Below, one piece after another: positions 50,254 to 60,600 of a stretch of DNA of 64,000 nt. The stretch covers positions 29,931 to 93,930 of the forward strand of contig NZ_JAKSYH010000031.1 of assembly GCF_022829295.1 (NCBI RefSeq), read 5' to 3'. The number at the start of each line of letters is the position of its first letter. Positions within the stretch are counted from its first letter, which is position 1. Source of the stretch: Methylobacterium sp. J-088 (GTDB lineage Bacteria > Pseudomonadota > Alphaproteobacteria > Rhizobiales > Beijerinckiaceae). Made by a program: the position numbers and the translations under genes. The notes beneath the pieces are model-generated. The model saw only the letters and a program-made list of their open reading frames with translations, was not told the DNA's origin and searched no databases.

Positions 50254-51368
50254 CGAAGCCTCCAAGCCCGTTACAAGGTTGGAGACCGAAGCTCGGAGAG
50301 GTGATCGTCAGCGCGCAGTCATCAGTTGGCGAACGACCGACAGGGGTCGTGCGTGCCAAACCGATGCTGCCTAGGGCTGATGCGCCCCGCGCTGCTTCAA
50401 GTTCGTGATGTCCGCGGGCAGACGACCACCATCTCGTGGCGATCAGTCCCCGGGACCGCGATAATCGGGAACGGGACCCGACCGCGGCAACGAGCTGAAT
50501 GCCGGATCGCCGCGGGAAACGCAACCCGATCGTGTTGCCCAGCTCGGAATGAACAGGTCATCGAGGTCGGCCGTGTCTGCGCCCTCGGGTAAACGATCCC
50601 AACAGACCCCTAGCAAAAAGGTCGAGGACGACGAGGGCGGATCGATAGGGTCCGCTGGCTCGGCGCTTCAGTGTCTCAGATCTTTCAACCCACGGCACCA
50701 GCGGAAATACAAGATTTTGTATTCCACGGAGCGCCAATTCGAACCGACCGAGCCGAACGCGCCAGACCCATGGAAATCGAAAAAATCGCTGTATTTTTCC
50801 CTGGTGCAGGGATCTGCGCCAGTTGGAGACTGGTTCGCGCCTGACTACCCGCACCACCACTTATTTTTTGCAAAAAAATAAGTGAGTGGCATCAATGATT
50901 TAACTCGGCGGACATCCCCGCGAAATCCCCATTCATCCCCAAGCCGGGCTCCGTCCCATCCCCGCCGGGATGCGATTTCGCCTTCGCCCGGATCCCATTT
51001 CCGCGACGCGAACCGTCCATCCCACGCGGCCGCCACGCCCTGCGCGGACGGCCGTCCGCAAGCGCCGGAACCGGACGCGGCATTGCGATCCCGTCCTCGC
51101 GGCGCTTCCCGGGATCCCGAATGCCGAACTCCAGAGACCCGGCTCGCACCGACTCCCGGGACGTCCCTTCGCGGGTCGGGTCCGTCACCGCGTCGATCGC
51201 CCGATGCCGGACGGCCCGCGATGCGCCGGCACCGTCCACGGACGGTCGACGCGAGCGTGCATGGTCCCGTCGACGAAGCCGGTGGGCACGACCGCTCCGC
51301 GGCGCACCAGCCCGACGTTAGCGCCATTCCATCCGGCCATGGTCCCCGTCGTCCGCCGATCGCGGATC
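50254..51368. other. 1.1-kb stretch without a supported gene; likely edge of the prophage remnant
   Basis: No frame has a convincing domain, ribosome site or start. The part at 50700-50884 is AT-rich with two inverted repeats: AATACAA-GATT-TTGTATT near 50707-50724 and the hairpin at 50858-50884. From 50885 to 51368 the sequence is GC-rich with many short CGGG/CCCG runs. A small reverse frame (MAGWNGANVGLVRRGAVVPT, about 51190-51345) cannot be excluded. Confidence 0.45.
50858..50884. terminator. AT-rich near-perfect hairpin, bidirectional terminator or element end
   Basis: CACTTATTTTTT (50858-50869) is the exact reverse complement of AAAAAATAAGTG (50873-50884), with a three-base loop. The A/T-run stem is unusual in this genome. 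It could terminate transcription from both sides or mark the end of an integrated element. Confidence 0.55.
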
Positions 51369-52643
51369 TCAGAGCGGTGGCGGGTCCCGCAGCGCGAGGT
51401 CGAGTTGGCCGCTCGCCGTGTCCCGACCGCTGCGGTGATCGAGGAACCGCAGCACCGGCGTGACGGTGATCCCGTGCATGACGATGGACACCAGCACGGC
51501 GAGGCCGACGGTCGCCCACAGCAGGTCCGGCGCCTCGAACGGGGCGTGCCCGAGCGCGTAGGCGAGGTAGTACGCCGTCCCGAGCCCACGGATGCCGAAG
51601 AACGCGATCACCGCCCGTTCGTCGGAGGGTAGCCCGGAGCCGGCGAAACCGACCCATCCGCACACGGGACGGACGACGAGCAGGGCCAGCGCCACGAACG
51701 CGACGGCCGGCCATGTCAGTCCGGAGAGGAGACCTCCGCCGCCGAGGGTGACCCCGAAGCCGATGAGCAGGACCATCATCAGCAGGCGTTCGAGCTCCTC
51801 GGCGTAATCGTGCATCTTGCGATGGTAGTCGTGGCCGCTGTTCGACGCCCGCAAGGCCAACGCCGCCGCGAAGACCCCGACGAAGCCGTAGCCGTCGACC
51901 GCCTGGACGATGCCGTAGGCGAGGCAGGTCACCCCCAGCGCCACGAAGCCGTCCCCGGTGCGCGACAGCTTCGAGACGTTGGGCAGGTGGAAGGTCAGCC
52001 AGCCGAGGCCCCGGCCGACCAGCGCCCCGAGGACCGCCCCGACGGCGACCTTCCACACCACGTCGACGGCGAGCCAGTGACCAAGGGACGGGCCGCCGCC
52101 GGCCAGCGCGATGGCGAGGTTTACGAAGGGGAAGGCGAGGCCGTCGTTCAGGCCGGCCTCGGACGTGAGGGCGAAGCGCATCTCGTCCTCCCGGCCCTCG
52201 GACGGATGGCCGACCTGGACGTCGGAAGCCAGCACCGGGTCGGTCGGGGCGAGCGACGCGCCGAGCAGCAGGGCGGAGGCGATCCCGAGCCCGAGGAGGG
52301 TGGTGGCGAGCGCCGCCAGGGCGGCGATGGTCAACGGCATCGCGAGGCCGAGGAGCCGCCACGTCGTCGCCCAGCGCGTCCATCCGATAAGCCGGTCGAT
52401 CTTCAGGCCGGCGCCCATTAGCGAGATGACGACCACGGCCTCGGTGGCGTGCTCGACCAGCTTGAGGTGCTCGCCCGGGTGCGGAGCCAGCCCGGCGAGG
52501 AACGGGACGAGGGACAGCGCGGCGCCGAGGCCGACGCAGCATATCGGGAGGGACAACGGCAGCGCCCGCAGCACCATCGGCAGCCAAGCCGTCAGCAGGA
52601 CCAGCGCACCGAATCCGGTGACGACGTAGACGTAGGGTTCCAT
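51369..52643 (-). CDS. CPA-type cation:proton antiporter
   Basis: From ATG 52643 the 424-residue protein has about 12 membrane helices. LLGASLAPTDPVLASDVQVG (the TDP unwound-helix region), SEAGLNDGLAFPFVNLAI (ND ion-binding pair) and AFFGIRGLGTAYYLAYALG are those of NhaP/KefB-like CPA antiporters. It exchanges Na+ or K+ for protons. It is a single gene after a gene-poor stretch. I ignored the 79-residue upstream extension, which lacks coding character. Confidence 0.9.
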   Translation of the reverse strand: MEPYVYVVTGFGALVLLTAWLPMVLRALPLSLPICCVGLGAALSLVPFLAGLAPHPGEHLKLVEHATEAVVVISLMGAGLKIDRLIGWTRWATTWRLLGLAMPLTIAALAALATTLLGLGIASALLLGASLAPTDPVLASDVQVGHPSEGREDEMRFALTSEAGLNDGLAFPFVNLAIALAGGGPSLGHWLAVDVVWKVAVGAVLGALVGRGLGWLTFHLPNVSKLSRTGDGFVALGVTCLAYGIVQAVDGYGFVGVFAAALALRASNSGHDYHRKMHDYAEELERLLMMVLLIGFGVTLGGGGLLSGLTWPAVAFVALALLVVRPVCGWVGFAGSGLPSDERAVIAFFGIRGLGTAYYLAYALGHAPFEAPDLLWATVGLAVLVSIVMHGITVTPVLRFLDHRSGRDTASGQLDLALRDPPPL

Positions 52644-53369
52644 CGCGGGTGGAACCGTCCATGCCCCGGCCCGTTCCCGGGCCGGACGGCGGCTTGTGCC
52701 CCGGCGGCAAAGCCCGCGACGGGCCCGGGCACTCCGACATGCGAGCGATGTCGGGCGGTTGACCGCGGTCCGGAATGGCCTTCGCCCCCTCGCCCCATGT
52801 CGGACGCATTCGCAGGGGCACGCCGGCGAGGCTACGCCGAGTGAGCGCAACGGCATCCATGCCGTCATCACCGTTCGCACTATCGTGTCCCGCGGAACCC
52901 GCCTCGCTTCCGAAGCGGGTGAAAGCCCGTTCCGACGCGTCCGCCGTCTCTACCCGTCCGCCGGCCGGACCGTGCCGGAGGCGTCCCCGTCCCGTGCGAC
53001 GGGATCCGCCAGGTGCGTGTCGCGGTCGTCGCCGACAAGGGCCGGCTCCCATGGGGATCTCCGGTGGATCGTGCCGACGAGAGGTGCCCCTCCTCGCCTG
53101 CCGGACGAAGTGACATCGGCTCGGGCCCGGCCGGGGCGGACGCGGACGTCGCCCTCGGTGGCGCCCCGGGATACGGGATCGCGTCGTTCCCCGTGCGCGG
53201 CTCGACGGAGGCCCATGAGGTTCGGGCGAACGGAGGTGCGACAATTCAGTCGCACGGCCCTGAAGCAGGCAAATCTTAAGTTGGCCGGACTCCTAATGCG
53301 CAGGAGTGGAACATCGTCGACGGAGCGAGGCCGGATCGGAGGGCTCATGTCGACGGGACGGGGCCAGGA
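52644..53369. other. 725-base divergent region without a supported gene
   Basis: The region separates the antiporter from the HD-GYP gene. Overlapping frames on both strands are arginine- and proline-rich and look like shadows. I see no clear RNA, repeat or hairpin. Its length is unusual for this chromosome and may reflect decayed genes. Confidence 0.4.
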
Positions 53370-54461
53370 ATGTGTGAGCTCGTCATATTGAGCGATGACA
53401 CCGCTCGGTCCGAACGGCGTTTCCGAGGCCTGAGAGGCCTCGTCGCGATCGCCCTTTGCGATCTTTACGACCCACCCGAGCTCTCGGTCCAGCCGCTCAT
53501 CATCGTCAGCGACGTGCGCGAGCTCTCCGCCGATGCCGTCTCGCGCCTGCGGGCCCTCCTGGGGAGGATGCGGCCTCCGGACGGTCGCCTCGTCCTCGTC
53601 GCGCACGGGGACGGTCCCCGCTCACGCGCCTACGCCCGGGTCCTGGGGGCGACGGAGACCGTCCCGGCGTCGGACCTGGACGCGCTGCCGGCCCTGATCG
53701 AACGTCTTGTCGTGGAAACCGGCCGGGTGCCGCTCTCGGCGATGGCGCACGCGGAGCGGGCCCGACAGTTCCTGAGCGACACCTTCAACAAGGGCATCCT
53801 GACCCAAGCCGAGGTACAGAACGGGACCGAGGCCGTGGCGCGAGCCATCGGCGCCGCCGGCATCTTAGACTGGATCCGGGTGGTCCGGGAGTTCGACGAT
53901 GCTACGCACCAGCACATCCTGTTGGTGGCGGGGCTCGCCGCGGCCTTCGCCGGGACCCTGGGCTTGGCGGCGCCGGATCGGCATCGCCTGACCAAGGCGG
54001 CTCTGCTCCACGACGTCGGCAAGACGAAGGTCCCGGCGGCGATCCTGACCAAGCCCGGCAGGCTCGACGCCGCCGAGATGGCCATCATGCGTACCCACGC
54101 CGCCGCGGGTCATGCGATGCTCCTCGGCCAGGGATTCGAGGCCCCCGTGCTGGCCGTCGCCCGCTCCCACCACGAGATGCTCGACGGATCCGGCTACCCG
54201 GACGGGCTGGACGGCAGGGACATCCCCGACCTGGTGCGTCTGGTCACCGTCTGCGACGTCTACGGGGCGCTGATCGAGCGCCGCCCGTACCGGGCGCCGC
54301 TGGGAAGCGCCGAGGCGTTCGGCATCCTGGATGGGATGGCGGGTCGACTGGACCGGGTCCTGATCGGGGCGTTCAAGCCGGTCGTCATCGCGCCGGTCAT
54401 CGTACTCGAAGGCAAGCCGTCCTCGACACGGGACCGGGCAGGGTTGCGCGCGCCTGCCTGA
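53370..54461 (+). CDS. HD-GYP domain c-di-GMP phosphodiesterase-like protein
   Basis: The 363-residue protein has an N-terminal receiver-like but degenerate region (LSVQPLIIVSDVRELSADAV, no obvious phospho-acceptor) and a C-terminal HD-GYP domain: His214-Asp215 in ALLHDVGKTKVPAAIL, HAAAGHAML, RSHHEMLDGSGYPDGL (Gly275-Tyr276-Pro277) and VTVCDVYGALIERRPYR. HD-GYP enzymes hydrolyse c-di-GMP. The next gene encodes a diguanylate cyclase, so the two form an opposing pair. Confidence 0.9.
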   Translation: MCELVILSDDTARSERRFRGLRGLVAIALCDLYDPPELSVQPLIIVSDVRELSADAVSRLRALLGRMRPPDGRLVLVAHGDGPRSRAYARVLGATETVPASDLDALPALIERLVVETGRVPLSAMAHAERARQFLSDTFNKGILTQAEVQNGTEAVARAIGAAGILDWIRVVREFDDATHQHILLVAGLAAAFAGTLGLAAPDRHRLTKAALLHDVGKTKVPAAILTKPGRLDAAEMAIMRTHAAAGHAMLLGQGFEAPVLAVARSHHEMLDGSGYPDGLDGRDIPDLVRLVTVCDVYGALIERRPYRAPLGSAEAFGILDGMAGRLDRVLIGAFKPVVIAPVIVLEGKPSSTRDRAGLRAPA

Positions 54462-54584
54462 TCGCGGGGCGGAGGCCCATCGCCCCCGACGGGCGACCGA
54501 CCAGAAGAATTGGACGCTTTGGCTTCACGGCCCGCGAACGACCGGGTGTTATCGGCCTCGTCCATCCGAGGAGAGCCATCAGGC

Positions 54585-55826
54585 ATGGTCGATCGAGCCC
54601 CTAGTCCCGACGTCGTGGAGGCGGCGCTGTCGCGGCCCCGACATCGGCTCGCGATGCCACCCGAACTGGAGGCCCGCTTCGAACGGTCGACGGCGCAGGC
54701 CCGCACGGCAATGCTCAGGAACTTCCTCGCGTTCGCCATGTGCGCGGACCTGCTGGCCATCGCGTTGGACGCCTGGCACGGCGCATTGCTTCTCGGGCTG
54801 GCCATCCGGCTTGGCGTCGTCGCCCCCGTCCTCCTCGCCGGCATCCTGTCGCTCTCGCCGCGCCGGCCGGCGTGGCAGCAAGGCCTCGTGGCCGGCGTGC
54901 CGGTCCTGTGCGGCCTCGCCAGCATAGCGCTGATCGGCCTGCTGCTCGGTGGGCGTTACACGGAACTCTATCTCTCCGCGGCCGGAATGGCGGCCTTCTT
55001 CGTCAACGCGGCCATGCCGCTGCGCCTCCCGCACGCGGCCGCTCTCGCCGCCGCCACCATCGCCGTGAACGTGGTCCTGGCCATTCGGTTGTCCGCTCCC
55101 GGAGACCTCGTGGAGATCCTCGCCACGCTGGGTTTTAACGCCATCGTCACCGTCCTGACGCTGTCCATGACGTTCGGCCGGGAGCGGAGGGACCGCGACG
55201 CCTTCCTCCAAGGGCTACGGGAGCGGTCGCAGGGAGAGGCCCTCGTCGCGGCGAACGCCGAACTCCTGAGGTTGTCCACGACCGATGCCCTCACCGGGCT
55301 GGCTAACCGCCGAGCCTTCCACGCCAGGTTGGAGGAGGCCACCCGGGCGAGCCTGCGGGAGCGGGCCTGCTTCGGCGTGCTGATGCTAGACATCGACCAC
55401 TTCAAGGCCTTCAACGACAGCGCCGGCCACGCTGCCGGGGACGAGTGCCTGCGCATGGTGGCCCACACCCTGGCGGCCCATCCCGCTGTCTCGGGCGGGA
55501 CGGTCGCGCGCCTAGGAGGCGAGGAGTTCGCCGTCCTGATACCGGGCGCCGACGGAGACGTCGCCCGCCAGACCGCCGAATCGTTGCGGCGTGCCGTCGA
55601 GGGGCGGGCCCTTCCGCACCCCGGGTTCAAGTATCGCGGGCATGTGACCGTGAGCGTCGGCGCCTCCGCCATGCGGGCCGTCGGCGATGTCGATGCCGGC
55701 CTGCGGGCGCTCAAGCTCGCGGACGACGCGCTGTATGCCGCCAAGGCCTCGGGCCGCAACACGGTCTCGTACGCCTCCCGCCCCGCGGGCGGAACGCCAG
55801 GCCTGGATGTCGACGTGGCGGCCTAG
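54585..55826 (+). CDS. Membrane-bound GGDEF diguanylate cyclase
   Basis: From ATG 54585 the 413-residue protein has about six membrane helices (residues 45-205), then a linker coil (LQGLRERSQGEALVAANAEL) and a GGDEF domain: STTDALTGLANRRAFHARLE, LMLDIDHFKAFNDSAGHAAG, and the active-site GGEEF at residues 311-315. An inhibitory RxxD site before GGEEF is not evident. It makes c-di-GMP and probably senses an envelope signal. It lies 123 bases after the HD-GYP gene. Confidence 0.92.
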   Translation: MVDRAPSPDVVEAALSRPRHRLAMPPELEARFERSTAQARTAMLRNFLAFAMCADLLAIALDAWHGALLLGLAIRLGVVAPVLLAGILSLSPRRPAWQQGLVAGVPVLCGLASIALIGLLLGGRYTELYLSAAGMAAFFVNAAMPLRLPHAAALAAATIAVNVVLAIRLSAPGDLVEILATLGFNAIVTVLTLSMTFGRERRDRDAFLQGLRERSQGEALVAANAELLRLSTTDALTGLANRRAFHARLEEATRASLRERACFGVLMLDIDHFKAFNDSAGHAAGDECLRMVAHTLAAHPAVSGGTVARLGGEEFAVLIPGADGDVARQTAESLRRAVEGRALPHPGFKYRGHVTVSVGASAMRAVGDVDAGLRALKLADDALYAAKASGRNTVSYASRPAGGTPGLDVDVAA

Positions 55827-56044
55827 CGGCCGAAACGCGGCGATCGGCAGCTGTCGCTGATGGCTGCCTCTGCCACGATGCGAAGGATGGAAAAGTCCCT
55901 TTCCGGACGCGGGGCGGGGGGCCTTCAATCTGGACAAGGTGGTCTACGGTCGCGAACAGAGCCACCCTTGGTTTCCGTTGCCCCTCACAAGCAGTACGAC
56001 ACCGCGTGCAGCCGTGACAGGTTCTCGCAATCCCAAGGCGTCCG

Positions 56045-57238
56045 ATGCATCGAATACTCATCACCGGCGGGAGTATCGCCGGCAATGCCGCCGCCTGGTG
56101 GCTGGGACGTTCCGGCTTCGACGTGACGGTGGTGGAGCGCGCACCCGCATTCCGCGATGGCGGACAGAATGTCGATGTGCGCGGGGTCGGGCGCGAGGTG
56201 CTTCGGCGCATGGGGCTGGAACAGGCGGCGCTCGATGCAGGCACCGGCGAGGAGGGCCTCGCATGGGTCGACGAACGGGGTAGGACCGCGGCTAAGGTGG
56301 TCGCGGAGCCGGGCACCGATGGGCCTACCGCGGAGATGGAGATCCTGCGCGGCGATCTTGCGCGGCTGATCTACGAACCCGCGAGCCAGCGGGTCGCCTA
56401 TCGTTTCGATGAGCGGATCACGGCGATCGATGACCGGGGCGGCGACGTCGCCGTCACCTTCGCCGGCGGTCGCACGGAAACGTTCGACGCGGTCGTGGTG
56501 GCCGAAGGGGTCGGCTCGGCAACCCGCGAGCTCGTCTTCCCGGGTGAGAACGATCCGCGCTGGATGGGCATGCTGTGCGCGTACTTCACCATCCCGCGTG
56601 CTGACGGCGACGGCCGGATGTGGCGCTGGTACAATGCTCCCGAACGGCGCAGCGTCACGACCCGACCGGACCGCAAAGGGACGACGCGTGCAACCCTGAC
56701 GATCGTGCAACCGCCAGGCGGCGAGCACGACTGGGACGCCGGGCGGCAGAAGGCCTACCTACATGAGCGCTTCGCCGACGCCGGCTGGCAGACGCCGCGC
56801 GTCCTAGCCGCCATGGACGGCACGAAGGATTTCTATTTCGACGCGCTGCGCCAGGTGCGGATGCCTTGCTGGTCGAAGGGGCGCGTGGTCTTGGTGGGCG
56901 ACGCCGCTTGGTGCGTCACGCCGTTGGGGGGCATCGGCGCCACGCTGGCGATCGCGGGCGCCTACGTACTCGCGGGCGAACTGGCGCTTCACGACGATCC
57001 CGCGGCGGCATTCATCGCCTACGAGCGAGCCATGCGGCCGATGGTAACGCAGGGCCAGGCTGTCCCGAGTTTTCTCCCGCGACTAGCCCATCCCCGGACA
57101 CGGCTGGGCATCGCGCTAGCTCATGGTGTGCTGGCCATTCTGACGAGGCCGGTCTTGAGCAGGCTGGCGGCACGCCTCTTTACATCCAATCCGAAGGAGC
57201 CCGACCTGTCGCGCTATCCACGGATCGGCACGGCCTAG
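56045..57238 (+). CDS. FAD-dependent monooxygenase (PHBH fold)
   Basis: The 397-residue flavoprotein has the dinucleotide-binding start MHRILITGGSIAGNAAAWWL with VTVVERAP, RGDLARLIYE, and the second FAD motif VVLVGDAAWCVTPLGGIGAT. This is the single-component aromatic or TetX-like monooxygenase group. The Gly-x-Gly start is GGSIAG rather than GAGIAG, as in several antibiotic-modifying members. The substrate is unknown. Upstream spacing of about 218 bases suggests its own promoter. Confidence 0.9.
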   Translation: MHRILITGGSIAGNAAAWWLGRSGFDVTVVERAPAFRDGGQNVDVRGVGREVLRRMGLEQAALDAGTGEEGLAWVDERGRTAAKVVAEPGTDGPTAEMEILRGDLARLIYEPASQRVAYRFDERITAIDDRGGDVAVTFAGGRTETFDAVVVAEGVGSATRELVFPGENDPRWMGMLCAYFTIPRADGDGRMWRWYNAPERRSVTTRPDRKGTTRATLTIVQPPGGEHDWDAGRQKAYLHERFADAGWQTPRVLAAMDGTKDFYFDALRQVRMPCWSKGRVVLVGDAAWCVTPLGGIGATLAIAGAYVLAGELALHDDPAAAFIAYERAMRPMVTQGQAVPSFLPRLAHPRTRLGIALAHGVLAILTRPVLSRLAARLFTSNPKEPDLSRYPRIGTA

Positions 57239-57679
57239 AGTATCGCTCGGCGCTTGATCGGCCGGCGAGGATGCCGAGCCCGGGCGCTCGAAGGCAAAAT
57301 CGGTCTCACCCCTGGATCCGGACATCGACGGGCGAGATCCAAACTTCCCGGTCCGGTCGGAGGCCGAACGTCCGTTTCCGAAACGAGGGGCCGGTCTTCG
57401 GTCGTCGCATTCCCGCATGACCGCATCGGGTACCCAAGTCCGGGGCGTTGCCGTCGGACCCGAAAATCCCCTCGCTCCCGCCCGCCGTTCGTTCGCCCGG
57501 AGATCCTTGATCCGAACAGGAGGCCACGTTCGATGCCCGGCACGACGGACACACCGCGGGCGACGGCCGGTGTTCGAGGTCTGAGGGCACACGGGCCGTT
57601 TACCCGTCTATGTTCCTCCTTGTGGTGGACGTGCCCGTGGGGCGACGTAGGCCGCGCCGCTTGGACTCCCGGTACGACG
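57239..57679. other. 440-base region before the hybrid kinase gene
   Basis: The kinase frame is open upstream to 57254, but that part is arginine- and proline-rich with no membrane or sensor features, so I treat it as untranslated. I see no hairpin or repeat. A promoter is expected here. Confidence 0.45.
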
Positions 57680-60600
57680 ATGACGTTGAGAACGCTCGCT
57701 CGCATCGCCGCGCTGACGCTCGGCCTCGGCGTCCCAGCCTTCGTCGCTGTCACGCTTAATCGGCAGCACGCCCAGGAGCTCGCGAACGCCGAGGTCCGCG
57801 CGGCGAACACCGCCCATGCCCTCGAACAGCATGCCGCCCGGACCTTCGAGATCATCGACACCTACCTGCGCGCCGTCGCCCCCCTCGTCGGGCAACGCGA
57901 GGGTGGCCTCGCCCCCGAGGCCATCCACGCCGCGTTGCGCGAGCAAGCGCTGCGGTCACGATTGAACAACATCATCATCGTAGACCGCCTCGGTCGCACC
58001 GTCGTGGAGGCGGACGCGTTCCCGGCCCGCAGCCTTGACGTGCGCGACCGCGACTACTTCCAGGCGTTGCGCGACCGGCCGGGCACGGGTCTCACCATCG
58101 GAAACCCGATCACGGGACGTTTGACCGGCAAGTTGCTGATCCCGGTCGCGCGCCGCATCGACGGCCCGGACGGGACGTTCGCCGGCATCGTCCAGGCGAC
58201 GGTCGATCCGCGGATGTTCGAGGCGGTGTACGGGGCCATCGATAACGGGCCCGGGGCGGGTCTTAGCCTGTGGAGGACCGACGGGACGCTGCTGGTGCGC
58301 ACGCCGCCGCTCCCTGGCATGATCGGCAGGAACTTCGCCGACGGCGAGAACTACCGTCAGCACGTACCGTCCAGGGACGAGAAGCCGTACTGGTCGGCCA
58401 CCATGACGGACGGCGTCGAACGCGTCGTGGCGCTCGGTTTTCTCGACGACTACCCTCTCTACGTCGGCGCGGCGCTGGCACGGACCGACGCGCTGGCAGA
58501 CTGGTGGCGCTCGGCGCTCCTGCAGGCATCCATGGCGGGGGGCCTGACGCTCGTGCTCGTCGCCGCGCTGCTGCTGCTCGCCCGCGAGATCGACAGGCGG
58601 GGGGTATCCGACGCGCGCATCCGCGCGAGCGAGGAACGCCATCGCCTGCTCGCCGAGAACACGAGCGACCTCATCGTGCTCAAGCCGTCGATGGCGGAGC
58701 GCGCCTACGTATCCCCGGCCGTCCGCGCGGTTCTCGGCTGGGAACCGGAGGAGTACGCCGCGCTGCCGCCCGCCGAGCTCATCCATCCCGATGAGATGGC
58801 GGAGGTGTCGGCGATCTACGTGTCCCTGTCGCCGGACCGCCCGCAAGCGTCCCACGTGCATCGGTTGCGCCACAAGGACGGGCACTACGTCTGGATCGAA
58901 TCGATGTTCAAGCTGGTGGGCCGAGACGCGGGGGACCCGGCCGTGGTCGTCTCCGGCCGGGACGTCACCGCGCGGGTCGAGGCGGACCGGGCCCTGCGCG
59001 AGAGCGAGGCGCGCCTGCGGCTGGTGTCGGAGGCGACGGCCGACATGGTCACGCACATGGACCTGTCGGGCCGCCGCCTCTACGTCTCGCCCGCCAGTCG
59101 CGACCTGCTCGGATACGAGCCCGGCGAACTCCTCGGACACAGTCCACAGCGCATGATCCATCCCGACGATGCGGCCGCCTTCGAGGCCCTCCTCTCGGAC
59201 ATGGTCGGGGGGGCCGAGGACCGCGGCGTCATCGTCAACAGGCTGCGCCACCGCGACGGCCGCTGGATCTGGATCGAGGCCTCGCTGAGGCGGTTGCGGG
59301 ACGCGGCCGGGAGGACGACCGGGGTCGTGTCCTCGGTGCGCAACATCGAGGCCCGCAAGGCGGACGAGGCCGCCCTGGTCGCCGCGCGCGAGGAGGCCGA
59401 ACGCGCCAGCGCGGCCAAGGGCGATTTCCTCTCCACGATGAGCCACGAGATCAGGACCCCGCTGAACTCGGTGATCGGTTACAGCGACCTGTTGCTCGAC
59501 GAGCCGGGCCTGGCGCCGGCCGTCCGGTTGCACGCCGAGCGCATCCGTTCCGCCGGCTCGGCCCTGCTGACCGTGGTCAACGACGTGCTCGACTTCTCGA
59601 AGATCGAGGCCGGGCGGATCGAGATCGCGCCGCGCCCGTTCGCGCTGTCCGACCTGGTCGACCAAGCCCTGGCGATGATGCGCGGGTCCACGCAGGCCAA
59701 GGGCCTCGCCCTGGACGTCTCCGTCGCCGGGAACCTGCCCGAATGGCTGCTGGGCGACCGGGACCGCCTGACCCAGGTCCTGCTCAACCTGTTGGGGAAC
59801 GCCTGCAAGTTCACGGCCGAGGGCCGGGTCGCCCTGGACATCGCCGCGACCGACGCGGCCGACGGGTGCGCGCGGCTGCGCTTTTCCGTCACCGATACCG
59901 GCATCGGGGTTCCGGCGGCGCGGCGGGACCGCCTGTTCCGACGCTTCTCCCAGGCCGACGAGTCGATAGGCCGGACCTTCGGCGGGACCGGCCTCGGCCT
60001 GGCCATCTGCAAGACGCTGGTCGAGTTGATGGGCGGGACCATCGGCTTCGAGAGCGTGGAGGGCCATGGCTCGACGTTCTGGTTCGAGATCGTCCTGCCG
60101 GTGGCGACACCGGAAGCCGCGCAGGCCATGCCAGGGCATCCCGGCGCCGAGCGCGCCGGACGGCGCCTGCTCCTCGCCGACGACGTCGCGCTGAACCGCG
60201 AGCTCGCGCGCGAGATTCTGTGCCGGGCGGGACACGCGGTGGACGTGGTCTGCGACGGCGAGGCCGCGGTCGCCGCCGCCTGCTCGACGTCCTATGACCT
60301 GGTCCTGATGGACGTTCAGATGCCCGTGCTCGACGGGCTATCCGCCACGCGGCGGATCCGGGCGCTGGACGGCCCGGTCGGGCGGGTGCCCATCGTGGCG
60401 ATGACCGCCAACGTCCTCCCGAAACAGGTCGAGGGCTTCCTCGCCGCGGGCATGGACGCCCATGTCGGGAAACCGTTCCGGGCCGCCGAGCTGCTCGACG
60501 TTATCGAGCGACTGACCGCCGCCGCCCCGCGGGCCATCGAGGACACCGTCGACGTCGACCTGCTCGACGACATGGTGGCGACGGTCGGACGGGACCGGAC

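Noticed and set aside
50845..53244. 799-residue open frame on the minus strand overlapping the antiporter
   Set aside because: It is arginine- and proline-rich low-complexity sequence; the antiporter in another frame of the same strand has clear family motifs.
57254..57679. 142-residue N-terminal extension of the hybrid kinase
   Set aside because: The extension lacks hydrophobic or domain features, and the ATG at 57680 begins right before the expected first membrane helix.
57956..60235. 759-residue open frame antisense to the hybrid kinase
   Set aside because: Shadow of the third-codon-position GC bias of the kinase gene; no domain is recognisable.
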